Shown piece by piece: positions 26,954 through 34,280 of a stretch of DNA of 64,000 bases. Position numbers and translations under genes: made by a program. Position 1 is the first letter of the stretch. Every line of letters starts with the position of its first letter. Source of the stretch: an uncultured Lachnospiraceae bacterium (GTDB taxonomy: Bacteria > Bacillota > Clostridia > Lachnospirales > Lachnospiraceae); assembly GCA_950097145.1 (NCBI GenBank), contig CATNCF010000009.1, positions 1-64,000 on the forward strand. Reading direction: 5' to 3'. The notes beneath the pieces were generated by a model. The model was not told where the DNA came from. It worked only from the letters and a program-made list of their open reading frames with translations, and searched no databases.

Positions 26954-27414
26954 TACAGCTTCCTCCTCTTTTCTGCCAGCCGTTCTACCAGCGCTTTATA
27001 ATAACTTCTGGACACATACACTTGTTTATGGCTGTGGGCAAATTCCACAACACTGGAGGAAGCCAGATTCCGTGCAATAGAATAAATATGATTAAGATTA
27101 ACAATGGCTGATTTGGAAATCCTCATAAAAAATCCTGGCAAAAGTTCCTCCAGTTCATAGAGTTTATACTCCGTCTCTAATATGTTCTCCCTGGTATGGG
27201 CATATACTGCCTTGCACTCCGTCTCAAAAAACAGAATTTCTTCCACTGGCAGATAATAATCTTTTCCGCCCTGTTTCAACAGCATAGAATGCCCTGTTTC
27301 ATTCTGTTCCATTACTGCTGACTGGATACGCAAAACAGTCTCGTTCATATTTCTGCACCGGATAATTACTTCCTCTTCGTTCACGGAATCGTCAATCTCA
27401 ATTCTTACTTTCAT
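26953..27414 (-). CDS. LytTR DNA-binding regulator
   Basis: About 153 residues. An N-terminal segment of about 50 residues is followed by a LytTR domain: DYYLPVEEILFFETECKAVYAHT, TEYKLYELEELLPGFFMRISKSAIVNLNHI and VYVSRSYYKALVERL. No receiver domain. It resembles the stand-alone LytTR regulators that pair with inhibitory membrane proteins encoded next door, here the LiaF-like protein. The ATG at 27414 has GGAGGA seven bases upstream; the earlier ATG overlaps that site. Likely autoregulated. Confidence 0.88.
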   Translation of the reverse strand: MKVRIEIDDSVNEEEVIIRCRNMNETVLRIQSAVMEQNETGHSMLLKQGGKDYYLPVEEILFFETECKAVYAHTRENILETEYKLYELEELLPGFFMRISKSAIVNLNHIYSIARNLASSSVVEFAHSHKQVYVSRSYYKALVERLAEKRRKL

Positions 27415-27437
27415 CCACAGTTCCTCCATGGAAGTAT

Positions 27438-27493
27438 TATATCAATTCCCCTTCGTCTGTAAACAGAAAATAACCAAGAGGTTTATTTTCTGT
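27438..27493 (-). promoter_or_regulatory. lytTR promoter with inverted repeat upstream
   Basis: On the minus strand a TATAAT -10 (about 27436-27441) and TTTACA (27458-27463) are separated by 16 bp. Immediately upstream ACAGAAAATAACC and GGTTTATTTTCTGT (27463-27493) form an inverted repeat with one bulge and a 4-base centre. It lies between the divergent lytTR and dpaA genes and may be a regulator site. Confidence 0.5.
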
Positions 27494-27545
27494 ACCAACA
27501 GGCAGCATTTTCCGTATTAGAAATTATAAAGCATATCTTGCAGGC

Positions 27546-27573
27546 ACATTTTTCTCCTTTTATTCATATATTA
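27546..27573 (+). promoter_or_regulatory. SigK-like promoter for dpaAB
   Basis: AC (27546-27547), 17-bp spacer, CATATATTA (27565-27573) matches the SigK pattern AC-N16/17-CATAnnnTA. Mother-cell expression late in sporulation is what dipicolinate synthase requires. Confidence 0.6.
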
Positions 27574-27601
27574 TAGAGACCATTTATTTTTGAGGAAACC
27601 T

Positions 27602-28471
27602 ATGGAAACATCCATTACGATACTTGGCGGAGATCTGAGGCAGTGTTATACCGCAGAATATTTCCGCACCCTGGGCTGGCAGGTCACCTGCTGGCACACA
27701 CCTAAATTCCCCTTTCACCCTGGCATTCTGTCTGCAGACAGTCTGTCCCAGGCGATGGAACAGTCCAAATTTGTACTTGGGCCTGCGCCGCTGACACGAG
27801 ATGGAATCAGCCTGTTCCAGTCAGAAACAGTACAGCCGCCCTGCCCTTTAAACAGTCTGTGGACAGAGCTTGCCAGCCATCAGACTTTTGCAGCTTCCAG
27901 CTTATCAGAAGAACAACAGCAGACTTTACAAAAAAAAGGCTGCCAAATTCTCAATTACGGCATGGAACCCAGCTTTGTAGAAGAAAATGCTGCTCTTACG
28001 GCTGAAGGTCTTCTGGCTGAAGTCATACGCTATACACCTTTTTCCCTGTCCTCTGCAAATATACTACTGCTGGGATACGGGCACTGCGGTTCGGCAATCA
28101 GCGCCTTGTTCCGCCCTCTATGCCGGGCTGTTTATCTGGCAGAACAAGATGCTGAAAAACAAAAAGCAGCCAAAGAAAATGGCATCAATACGGTTTCCCA
28201 GGAGGAACTTTGTCAGGTACTGCCGCAATGTCAGATTGTCATTAATACTGTTCCTTCTGCCGTACTGGAACCAGGTATGCTGCCTCTGCTTCACCATTCC
28301 TGCCATATATTTGACATTGCCTCCGCCCCCTATGGTTTCCCTCCAGACACTACCCGGAACTGCCTGCTGCCCTACTATCGGCTTCCTGGCATTCCTGGAC
28401 GTTTTTCTCCCGTCACTGCCGGAGAACTTATTGGCAGGACCATAGAAAGGATGACAGAACATGTTTTATGA
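27602..28471 (+). CDS. dpaA: Dipicolinate synthase subunit A
   Basis: About 289 residues. With DpaB it oxidises dihydrodipicolinate to dipicolinic acid in the mother cell; the product fills the spore core with calcium. The N-terminal part reads SITILGGDLRQCYTAEYFRTLGWQVTCW, and the NAD-type Rossmann motif is ILLLGYGHCGSAISALF (about 155-171). Family features GMEPSFVEENAALTAEGLL and DIASAPYGFP are present. The ATG at 27602, with GAGGAAA upstream, is preferred over the TTG four codons earlier. It overlaps dpaB by 11 bases. Confidence 0.93.
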   Translation: METSITILGGDLRQCYTAEYFRTLGWQVTCWHTPKFPFHPGILSADSLSQAMEQSKFVLGPAPLTRDGISLFQSETVQPPCPLNSLWTELASHQTFAASSLSEEQQQTLQKKGCQILNYGMEPSFVEENAALTAEGLLAEVIRYTPFSLSSANILLLGYGHCGSAISALFRPLCRAVYLAEQDAEKQKAAKENGINTVSQEELCQVLPQCQIVINTVPSAVLEPGMLPLLHHSCHIFDIASAPYGFPPDTTRNCLLPYYRLPGIPGRFSPVTAGELIGRTIERMTEHVL

Positions 28472-29060
28472 TTTTCATGACAAATCCATCGGAATCGGTT
28501 TTACCGGTTCCTTCTGTACCTATGAGAAAATTTTCCATGCCTTAGAAACCTTAAAAGAGACTGGAGCAAAACTTCTCCCCGTGTTTTCCCTGAATGCCTC
28601 TTCTCTGGATTCCCGTTTTGGAACCAGCGCTTCCTTTATGGAACGCGCGGAAGAACTCACCGGCCATGCGCCGATTACTTCCATTCCAGCGGCGGAACCA
28701 ATCGGGCCGAAAGGGCTTGTGGACATTCTCGTAATTGCTCCCTGTACTGGAAATACCCTCTCTAAGCTGGCAAATGGCATTTCCGATACACCTGTGCTGA
28801 TGGCGGCAAAATCCCATCTGCGCAACAACCGCCCTCTGGTGATATCTCTATCCACCAACGACGCGCTTGGAATGAACCTGAAAAATATTGGAATTCTTTT
28901 GAATACCAAAAATATTTACTTTGTGCCCTTTGGCCAGGATGACTATCAGGCAAAACCCAATTCTATGACAGCATTCACAGAATTACTGCCGGAAACCATT
29001 GATGCTGCCTTAAAAGGACGGCAGATTCAGCCAGTGATCCGCAGTCCACATAGCGCATAA
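28461..29060 (+). CDS. dpaB: Dipicolinate synthase subunit B
   Basis: 199 residues, flavoprotein fold (HFCD family). The N-terminus SIGIGFTGSFCTYEKIFHALETLKETGAKLLPVFS and the PAEPIGPKGLVDILVIAPCTGNTLSKLANGISDTPVLMAAKSHLRN region are characteristic of SpoVFB/DpaB. It acts with DpaA in spore dipicolinate formation. Translational coupling is shown by the 11-base overlap. Two small GC-rich hairpins (29080-29096 and 29111-29123) follow. Confidence 0.94.
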   Translation: MFYDFHDKSIGIGFTGSFCTYEKIFHALETLKETGAKLLPVFSLNASSLDSRFGTSASFMERAEELTGHAPITSIPAAEPIGPKGLVDILVIAPCTGNTLSKLANGISDTPVLMAAKSHLRNNRPLVISLSTNDALGMNLKNIGILLNTKNIYFVPFGQDDYQAKPNSMTAFTELLPETIDAALKGRQIQPVIRSPHSA

Positions 29061-29124
29061 AAGTGTTTTCATAAGAAACAGCCGCTGCACGCGGCTGCTA
29101 CATAACATCTGGCGCTGCACGCCG

Positions 29125-29307
29125 CTATGGAGTACGAATGGTATATTCCATCATTTCATAGTGAAGTTTTGTCCCCTCAGAGATTTCTTGAGGCAGTAAC
29201 GCTCTCGCCACACATTTCAATTCCTCCTGCGGCCCATCTATCTGCTGCAGATACACGTAATCTCCATCAATTCTTGCTACCGTATATTCCATTGGCCCAA
29301 AATTCAT
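29125..29307 (-). CDS. DUF3006-like small protein
   Basis: About 60 residues. The layout MEYTVARIDGDYVYLQ...KCVARALLPQEISEGTKLHYE resembles DUF3006, small beta-barrel proteins often encoded beside larger genes. The ATG at 29307 is chosen because AAAGGAT lies eight bases upstream. It follows the sigma-like gene by 20 bases, so the two may be co-transcribed. Function unknown. Confidence 0.65.
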   Translation of the reverse strand: MNFGPMEYTVARIDGDYVYLQQIDGPQEELKCVARALLPQEISEGTKLHYEMMEYTIRTP

Positions 29308-29327
29308 ATGCATTATCCTTTCCTTTA

Positions 29328-30155
29328 TCAGCCTTTTTGCTCTGCTCTCTCATGCAAAGCCAGAATGTCAGAAATTTCTTCCGGCGGAATTCTTGTATAC
29401 TCACATAGTTCCTGCAAAGTCGGTATCGTTCCATTTTCTTCAGCAAGGGCTTTTCTCGCCTCATAAACCAGACTCACCTTTGCCAATATGGTATTCTCAC
29501 TGTCCCGTTCCCCTTCCAGTTCTCTTCGGTAACTTTTAAGCCCTTCAACAACATCCTCTTCCAACTTCTGCTCTATTTGTTTTTTCTTCTCTTCCTGAAG
29601 TATACCGTTTCCGCTGTCCGCAAGCCCATATTCTGCCCCTCGTCCCAAAAGCTGCCGCAGACCCAGCAGAAGGCTCATATTTCCCTCCTGCACAAGATCC
29701 TCCAGCAATGCTTTTGCTGAAATATATTTTTGGGCAAGGCAGATGACTCTTGTCAGCCATTGATGGGAAAGCTCCAAAACAGCAGACTCTTGTCCATGAA
29801 GAAGCTGTTCATATAAAACCCTCTCCTGAACTTCATCCAGTTTGGGCACTGCCGCAATCTCTTTTAAATACATTCGGAAATGAGGGGAATAAGATGCTTC
29901 CTTATTTTTCTTTTCATTTTTCTTTTTTCCCGCACGTTTCTCTAGCTCAGCTCTTTCCCTATTTTCTGCTCCTGCTCCGCTGTTCTGTTCCTCTGGCATC
30001 TGCAGATACTGGTATATCATTTCCTGCTGCTCTTCGGACAGTTCCATATCCTGAAAATAGCTCTGGATTTCTTCCTTTGACAATGGCTCTGGACTTGTCT
30101 TCGCAATCTCTTGTACTGAGTGCAGTGTGTCCATAAAGGTTATAACATCTACCAT
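29328..30155 (-). CDS. Sigma-70-like protein lacking promoter-binding regions
   Basis: About 275 residues. An N-terminal part of about 95 residues with a very basic KKKNEKKNKE linker is followed by a clear sigma region 1.2-2.2: FRMYLKEIAAVPKLDEVQERVLYEQL, LSHQWLTRVICLAQKYISAKALLEDLVQEGNMSLLLGLRQLLG. The usual 2.3/2.4 aromatic stretch (FSTYATWWIRQ) is replaced by unrelated charged sequence. A region-3-like segment closes the protein (NGTIPTLQELCEYTRIPPEEISDILAL) and region 4 is absent. It could bind RNA polymerase core without standard promoter recognition, or be a decayed sigma factor. The start has GGAGGA upstream. Confidence 0.7.
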   Translation of the reverse strand: MVDVITFMDTLHSVQEIAKTSPEPLSKEEIQSYFQDMELSEEQQEMIYQYLQMPEEQNSGAGAENRERAELEKRAGKKKNEKKNKEASYSPHFRMYLKEIAAVPKLDEVQERVLYEQLLHGQESAVLELSHQWLTRVICLAQKYISAKALLEDLVQEGNMSLLLGLRQLLGRGAEYGLADSGNGILQEEKKKQIEQKLEEDVVEGLKSYRRELEGERDSENTILAKVSLVYEARKALAEENGTIPTLQELCEYTRIPPEEISDILALHERAEQKG

Positions 30156-30407
30156 AAGTTCCTCCATTCTGCAGACTTTTTATTCATAATTTACAGTCTA
30201 TATAAAATATAACAAAAAGATGACGCATTTTCAATGGATAGTTTTCCTGCATCTTTACATAATTATGTGTCTATCAGGCGAATATCAAACGAAGCAAAAT
30301 CTTCTTTCTTTACATCCCATAAATATCATGATAAAATAAAAAACAGGCAATCTGTGAGAAAAGCAATCAGCTTTTTTCTCCATCTACATAAGAAAGGAGC
30401 ATTTATT

Positions 30408-30803
30408 ATGGCAAAATATGCTTATCCGGCAGTTTTCGCTCCAGAAGAAGAAGGCGGTTTCTCCGTTGTATTTCCTGATCTGGAAAACTGTTACACTTAC
30501 GGCGATGACATCGTGGATGGACTGATGCGTGCAGAAGATGTTCTGGCACTTGTCCTTTATAATTATGAGAAGGAGCGGAGAGAAATACCTCTTCCCTCTG
30601 ATGCCGCCTATCTTGCTGTCCCAGAAAACGGGTTTGTAAATTTTGTAGCATGCGATACCGTACAATACCGGAAAATGTATAACAATAAGTCTGTGAAAAA
30701 GACCCTTACCATTCCAGAATGGCTCAGTGACGCAGCCGCTGAGAAGGAACTTAATCTCTCTCAGGTGTTACAGGAAGCATTAATTTCTAAAATGCAATTA
30801 TAA
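30408..30803 (+). CDS. HicB-family protein, no HicA partner
   Basis: 131 residues. N-terminal HicB fold: MAKYAYPAVFAPEEEGGFSVVFPDLENCYTYGDDIVDGLMRAEDVLALVLY; C-terminal ribbon-helix-helix-like segment KKTLTIPEWLSDAAAEKELNLSQVLQEALISKM. HicB antitoxins neutralise HicA and repress their operon. No HicA-like gene (about 60 residues, with GSHH) is found on either side, so this is a solitary HicB, probably a regulator. AGAAAGGAGC sets the start; the longer upstream reading frame has no site. Confidence 0.85.
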   Translation: MAKYAYPAVFAPEEEGGFSVVFPDLENCYTYGDDIVDGLMRAEDVLALVLYNYEKERREIPLPSDAAYLAVPENGFVNFVACDTVQYRKMYNNKSVKKTLTIPEWLSDAAAEKELNLSQVLQEALISKMQL

Positions 30804-30814
30804 AAGTTCTAAGA

Positions 30815-30850
30815 AAAAAGACTTTCTGCTGCCGCAGAAAGTCTTTTTTC
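30815..30850. terminator. Bidirectional terminator
   Basis: A perfect 16-bp stem, AAAAAAGACTTTCTGC (30815-30830) and GCAGAAAGTCTTTTTT (30835-30850), with a TGCC loop. It separates hicB from the convergent four-gene operon. Confidence 0.9.
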
Positions 30851-31246
30851 TTATTTCATTTCATTATCTATCTGATTTGGTAGTTCAGCCGCATTTGTAT
30901 GTTGTTCTTTAGAATCCTCCGCCGCCTCTGTACTGTTATTTGGCAAATCCGTTTCCTCCGATAATTTCAAGCTCATAGTTGTCTCCATTCCTGCTGCCAG
31001 TACCTGAATCAGAAGCACCCTGGAACCGTCTGGCTTTACCAAAACCTGCGTTACTGTCCCTGTCTTCTCCTGTGGTTTTCCTTTATCTTCTGAAATATTT
31101 CTTGCCAGTTGTTTTTTCTCATGGTCCTCTTTTATTTCATTTACAGATTCTGCATTACGAAAATACTCCTTTGGGGATGAGGCTTTTTTCGTCTGCTTAT
31201 CGACATAATCTTTCCATCTATTCAAGCTAATTCCATTAAGAATCAT
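30851..31246 (-). CDS. Unknown protein, last gene of the FliD-like operon
   Basis: 131 residues, soluble, highly charged, no signal peptide. The N-terminus MILNGISLNRWKDYVDKQ and a central GTVTQVLVKPDGSRVLLIQVLAAGMETTMSLKLSEET segment look structured; the ends are rich in Lys, Glu and Asn. I do not recognise a family. It sits 67 bases after the 254-residue gene and ends at the shared terminator. The central hydrophobic beta-like stretch could be an interaction module. Confidence 0.6.
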   Translation of the reverse strand: MILNGISLNRWKDYVDKQTKKASSPKEYFRNAESVNEIKEDHEKKQLARNISEDKGKPQEKTGTVTQVLVKPDGSRVLLIQVLAAGMETTMSLKLSEETDLPNNSTEAAEDSKEQHTNAAELPNQIDNEMK

Positions 31247-31313
31247 ACCAAATTCCTCCTAAATGCCAATTTCCTTTTGGGAGGCAGACTGTTCAAATAC
31301 TCCTGATATCACT

Positions 31314-32078
31314 CTACCAAATATCTGCCAATATCTGCTCCCAATAATTCCCTATGGAAAGTTCCGGGCGGTACGCCTGAAAAAAATTCACTTTCTGACG
31401 CAGCCGTTCCAAGTTCTTTTCTGACACTGCCTGCTTATAAGCTTCCTTAATTTTCTCTTCAATTTCTTCTGGAGGTTCCGGAGGAACTTTTCCACCAAAG
31501 GCTTCATGAATCTGCACCATAACTTTTTGGGAAGAAGCCATAAAAGTAATCTGAGCATCGTAAGCATGATCTAATTCTGCCAGTCTCTCCTCCACTGTCT
31601 CCTCTCTCCGTTCTCCAGTGGTTTCGTCAATTACATAGGTAATATCCCTGTCTTCCCTTGAGAATTCCTCCACAATTCGATCATGCACCACCTGATAAGC
31701 CTTTGCCCAGGAAGTAATAGAATTATCAAAAGATTGTTCCCCTGCCTGGCTTCCCCAAATAGTCCGCTCCTCTTTGATCACCTCTCTCATTTCCTGCCAA
31801 AAATTACTGGTATAATCCATTAATTTTGTGTGGAGCTCCTTATTTAATTCTTCCAGATTGCCCTGAAGATCTACTGCGTGGTTCAAACCGTTTTCATTTA
31901 AGTATTTCCGCATTTCCTCCGCAGATTCCATCCCTTCCTGGGAAAATGTAATTTTATCTTTCGTAAAATTTTGCACTTTACATTCGTGGTTCTGTTCTTT
32001 GGCCTGGGCTGCAGTCTCCTCAAAGGTAGGAATATGTTTATTCTGAACCTCTGTTCTGCCTGCGTATATTTTACTCAT
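31314..32078 (-). CDS. Unknown helical protein in the FliD-like operon
   Basis: 254 residues, largely helical and charged, no signal peptide or membrane helix. Notable parts: MSKIYAGRTEVQNKHIPTFEETAAQAKEQ at the start, NGLNHAVDLQGNLEELNKELHTKLMDYTSNFW in the middle, and ITYVIDETTGERREETVEERLAELDHAYDAQI. Sequence of this kind resembles proteins encoded in flagellar or export-type operons but no family can be named. Ten bases after the FliD-like gene; clearly the same transcript. Confidence 0.6.
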   Translation of the reverse strand: MSKIYAGRTEVQNKHIPTFEETAAQAKEQNHECKVQNFTKDKITFSQEGMESAEEMRKYLNENGLNHAVDLQGNLEELNKELHTKLMDYTSNFWQEMREVIKEERTIWGSQAGEQSFDNSITSWAKAYQVVHDRIVEEFSREDRDITYVIDETTGERREETVEERLAELDHAYDAQITFMASSQKVMVQIHEAFGGKVPPEPPEEIEEKIKEAYKQAVSEKNLERLRQKVNFFQAYRPELSIGNYWEQILADIW

Positions 32079-32088
32079 CGTTTTTCAC

Positions 32089-32736
32089 CTATCCCCAGAA
32101 ATTATATGTATTGGCTTGTGCAAAGTATTGACTGCCCGAGGCATTGTACTGGGTGGAAGCGCTGCTGGCATTTGCCTTGGCGTTATCTGCAATCCGGTCT
32201 GACAGAAAAGAAACCCGTTCTGTAAAAGTTCCTCCAAGCACCTGTTCCAGGGTATCTGTATCCGCCCCTTTAAATTTCTCTTCATCTAAGCTTAATACTC
32301 CGTCTCTGCCCTGGGTAATTCCAATACTCGTTAATCCGTCTTTTCCCTCCTGGGCTGCCTCCAAAAGAGTCTCTCGATAATACTGATTCAAAGGCGACGC
32401 GGAGCTTTTTAAAGAATTTATGGTTTTATTATAATACTCCAGCAGTTGTTCCACATGCTCCCTGATGGAGCTTGCGTCCCCGCTGTTTCTTGCCTCTTCA
32501 AATAACTTCTCGTCCTGGAGTTTCTCTGCAGACTGCTGTAAATTTTCTGCTGATTTTTTAAGCTTCTCATAGTCTTTCTTCTGTGTCTGGGACACTGTGC
32601 TGCCCTTTTTCAGCGCCGATAAAAGATCATTATTCTGAGCGCCGCTGCTTTTCATGCAGTCCAGCAGTGACATGCTATTTACTGGCAGACCTGCTTTTAC
32701 CATAGATTTGTTCAACATATGCGTGGTAATTCTCAT
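32089..32736 (-). CDS. FliD C-terminus-like protein
   Basis: 215 residues. The start MRITTHMLNKSMVKAG resembles flagellin/FlgL N-termini. The second half carries the pattern seen at the end of flagellar cap protein FliD: LTSIGITQGRDGVLSLDEEKFKGADTDTLEQVLGGTFTERVSFLSDRIADNA. The long filament-cap D2/D3 domains are missing and the middle is a Glu/Lys-rich coiled coil (about 48-80). No secretion signal; FliD and flagellin use type III export. No flagellar genes are in the window. It could be a reduced export substrate or a repurposed coiled-coil protein. Confidence 0.6.
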   Translation of the reverse strand: MRITTHMLNKSMVKAGLPVNSMSLLDCMKSSGAQNNDLLSALKKGSTVSQTQKKDYEKLKKSAENLQQSAEKLQDEKLFEEARNSGDASSIREHVEQLLEYYNKTINSLKSSASPLNQYYRETLLEAAQEGKDGLTSIGITQGRDGVLSLDEEKFKGADTDTLEQVLGGTFTERVSFLSDRIADNAKANASSASTQYNASGSQYFAQANTYNFWG

Positions 32737-32761
32737 AATTCTTCCTCCTTAAACCCTATCT

Positions 32762-33469
32762 CTATCCTTGTTCTACGTATGCAAGATACTCTTTTACAAA
32801 ATCCGTATATTTATATCTGGAAATTAACAGCTTCTCTCCATTGGTAAGTGTGACTGCCGTCTTGCTATAGCCGTCTATAAATGCAAAATTTACTAAATAC
32901 CCTTTATGGATGCGAAAAAACTGCCCATTCAGTTCCTTTTCTAATGCCCCGATTTTGGCATAATATTCCAGCTTTCCATCTTCTCTGTGAAGGATCACTT
33001 TATGTCCCTGGCTTTCTGCATAGTATATACTATCCAAATTGATCGCTTTACTGACTCCTGCATATTGAATTATCAAAGACTGTTTTGGCCGCTTCACCTT
33101 TGATTGAATCTGCTCCACCGCACGCTTTAGAACTGCAGCAAATCTTCTCTCATTTACTGGTTTTAGCAGATATTGAAATGCTCCCACATCAAAAGCATCA
33201 TACACATATTTTTCATAAGCGGTTACAAAGACAATCAAGGGCTGTTTCTCCCCGTCTCTCCTGCGAATCTCTGCTGCAAGTTCCATGCCATCTCCCGGAA
33301 TCTGCAGCTTCATCTCCAAAAACACCAGATCAAATCTGCCGTCTCCCGCCAGATATTCCTGGCCGGAATGGTACTCTGTAATCTCACATTCTGCATATTG
33401 TTTTCTCACAAGCCGCGAAAGATAGTCCCGTGCATCCTTTTCGTTGTCACATACTGCAATTCTTATCAT
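32762..33469 (-). CDS. LytTR response regulator with Glu in place of phospho-Asp
   Basis: 235 residues: receiver domain (1-120) and LytTR DNA-binding domain (about 135-235; IIQYAGVSKAINLDSIYYAESQGHKVILH, FFRIHKGYLVNFAFIDGY, LLISRYKYTDFVKEYL). The acidic pair (Asp8, Glu10), Thr83 and Lys103 are kept, but the third-strand acceptor position reads FDLVFLEMKL, so the expected Asp is Glu52. Glu often mimics phospho-Asp, so it may be constitutively active or respond to another signal. No histidine kinase is nearby. First gene of a four-gene operon with the FliD-like protein. The start at 33469 has AGAGGA upstream. Confidence 0.85.
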   Translation of the reverse strand: MIRIAVCDNEKDARDYLSRLVRKQYAECEITEYHSGQEYLAGDGRFDLVFLEMKLQIPGDGMELAAEIRRRDGEKQPLIVFVTAYEKYVYDAFDVGAFQYLLKPVNERRFAAVLKRAVEQIQSKVKRPKQSLIIQYAGVSKAINLDSIYYAESQGHKVILHREDGKLEYYAKIGALEKELNGQFFRIHKGYLVNFAFIDGYSKTAVTLTNGEKLLISRYKYTDFVKEYLAYVEQG

Positions 33470-33550
33470 ATTTTCCTCTGCTTTCCCTATGTTTATCGGA
33501 AAACAGGAAATATTTTTAACACAATTTGCACAAATTGATACTTTTCCGAC

Positions 33551-33612
33551 GTAAGTGGGCAAAAAAAGGAAACGTTTCCCAGAGGCCGCGTTTCCTTTTT
33601 TGCTTACCACTA
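33551..33612 (-). terminator. Terminator after the ATPase/nuclease-like pair
   Basis: GTAAG plus GCAAAAAAAGGAAACG on the left and CGTTTCCTTTTTTTGC plus CTTAC on the right form a long stem (33551-33608). It separates the AT-rich gene pair from the response regulator gene downstream. Confidence 0.75.
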
Positions 33613-33625
33613 TTTGTTAACTGCT

Positions 33626-34264
33626 TTACTTAAAATTCTCAGGACAAACATCTTCCACCTTTGATACAAATTTTTCCTGAAATTCTGTTGCCGTGAATGT
33701 ATAAACATTTTTGAAAAGATATTTATCAAACTGATCCAATCCAAACTTGATCAATTCTTCATTTGCCAGATTTCTTACCTTTTTGTATAATTTATCTCTA
33801 TGTATAGAATCCTTTTTCTCTATATTCTGCCGCTCAAACCCTTCCCTGGTCTGCCTGGTGGGTCCAGCTTGGTGATATCTTCCTTCATTATATACTAAAA
33901 TATAATTCATATTTGCCCTGGTATAAGATATAGAATTTACTTTCCTTCCTTTTGGATCACTATAATCCAAATCAAAAAGAATTAACAGACTGTCATATAT
34001 TTTCTTATACAGATTAAAATTTTCAGCATTATCAATTTTTCCATTTTTGAATTCTATAAAAAAACTTTCCTCATTTCCAAAAAACAATGCGTCGTTTGAT
34101 TTTGGCAAAGGATTCACATTCGGAATTTTTGCCCCTACATACCAATCTTTTACCCGGTCAAAGATACATACTTGCAACTGGCTATCGACCATATATTCAT
34201 CATGGTCCTGGTCGTAAGACGCTTGTTGCAATGAGTCTTTTTCTTCCTCTATTATCGCCTGCAA
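33626..34264 (-). CDS. PD-(D/E)xK-like partner of the AAA ATPase
   Basis: 212 residues, soluble, AT-rich gene. A nuclease-like core is suggested by KSNDALFFGNEESFFIEFKNGKID: Asp58, then Glu71-x-Lys73 on a hydrophobic strand, which is the PD-(D/E)xK arrangement. The rest is helical and charged and ends with FTATEFQEKFVSKVEDVCP. A TTG start is used, preceded by GAGGGGT eight bases upstream; no ATG fits as well. It begins 16 bases after the ATPase stop and ends in a terminator, so the two form an operon. I infer a two-gene ATPase plus nuclease effector unit, possibly anti-phage; family not recognised. Confidence 0.65.
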   Translation of the reverse strand: MQAIIEEEKDSLQQASYDQDHDEYMVDSQLQVCIFDRVKDWYVGAKIPNVNPLPKSNDALFFGNEESFFIEFKNGKIDNAENFNLYKKIYDSLLILFDLDYSDPKGRKVNSISYTRANMNYILVYNEGRYHQAGPTRQTREGFERQNIEKKDSIHRDKLYKKVRNLANEELIKFGLDQFDKYLFKNVYTFTATEFQEKFVSKVEDVCPENFK

Positions 34265-34280
34265 ATTTTTTACCCCTCGT

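Noticed and set aside
30234-30407. 58-codon N-terminal extension of the HicB protein
   Set aside because: The extension has no ribosome binding site or HicB similarity, while AGAAAGGAGC lies right before the ATG at 30408.
33470-33610. 47-codon N-terminal extension of the response regulator
   Set aside because: It runs through the terminator of the upstream genes; the receiver domain begins exactly at the ATG at 33469.
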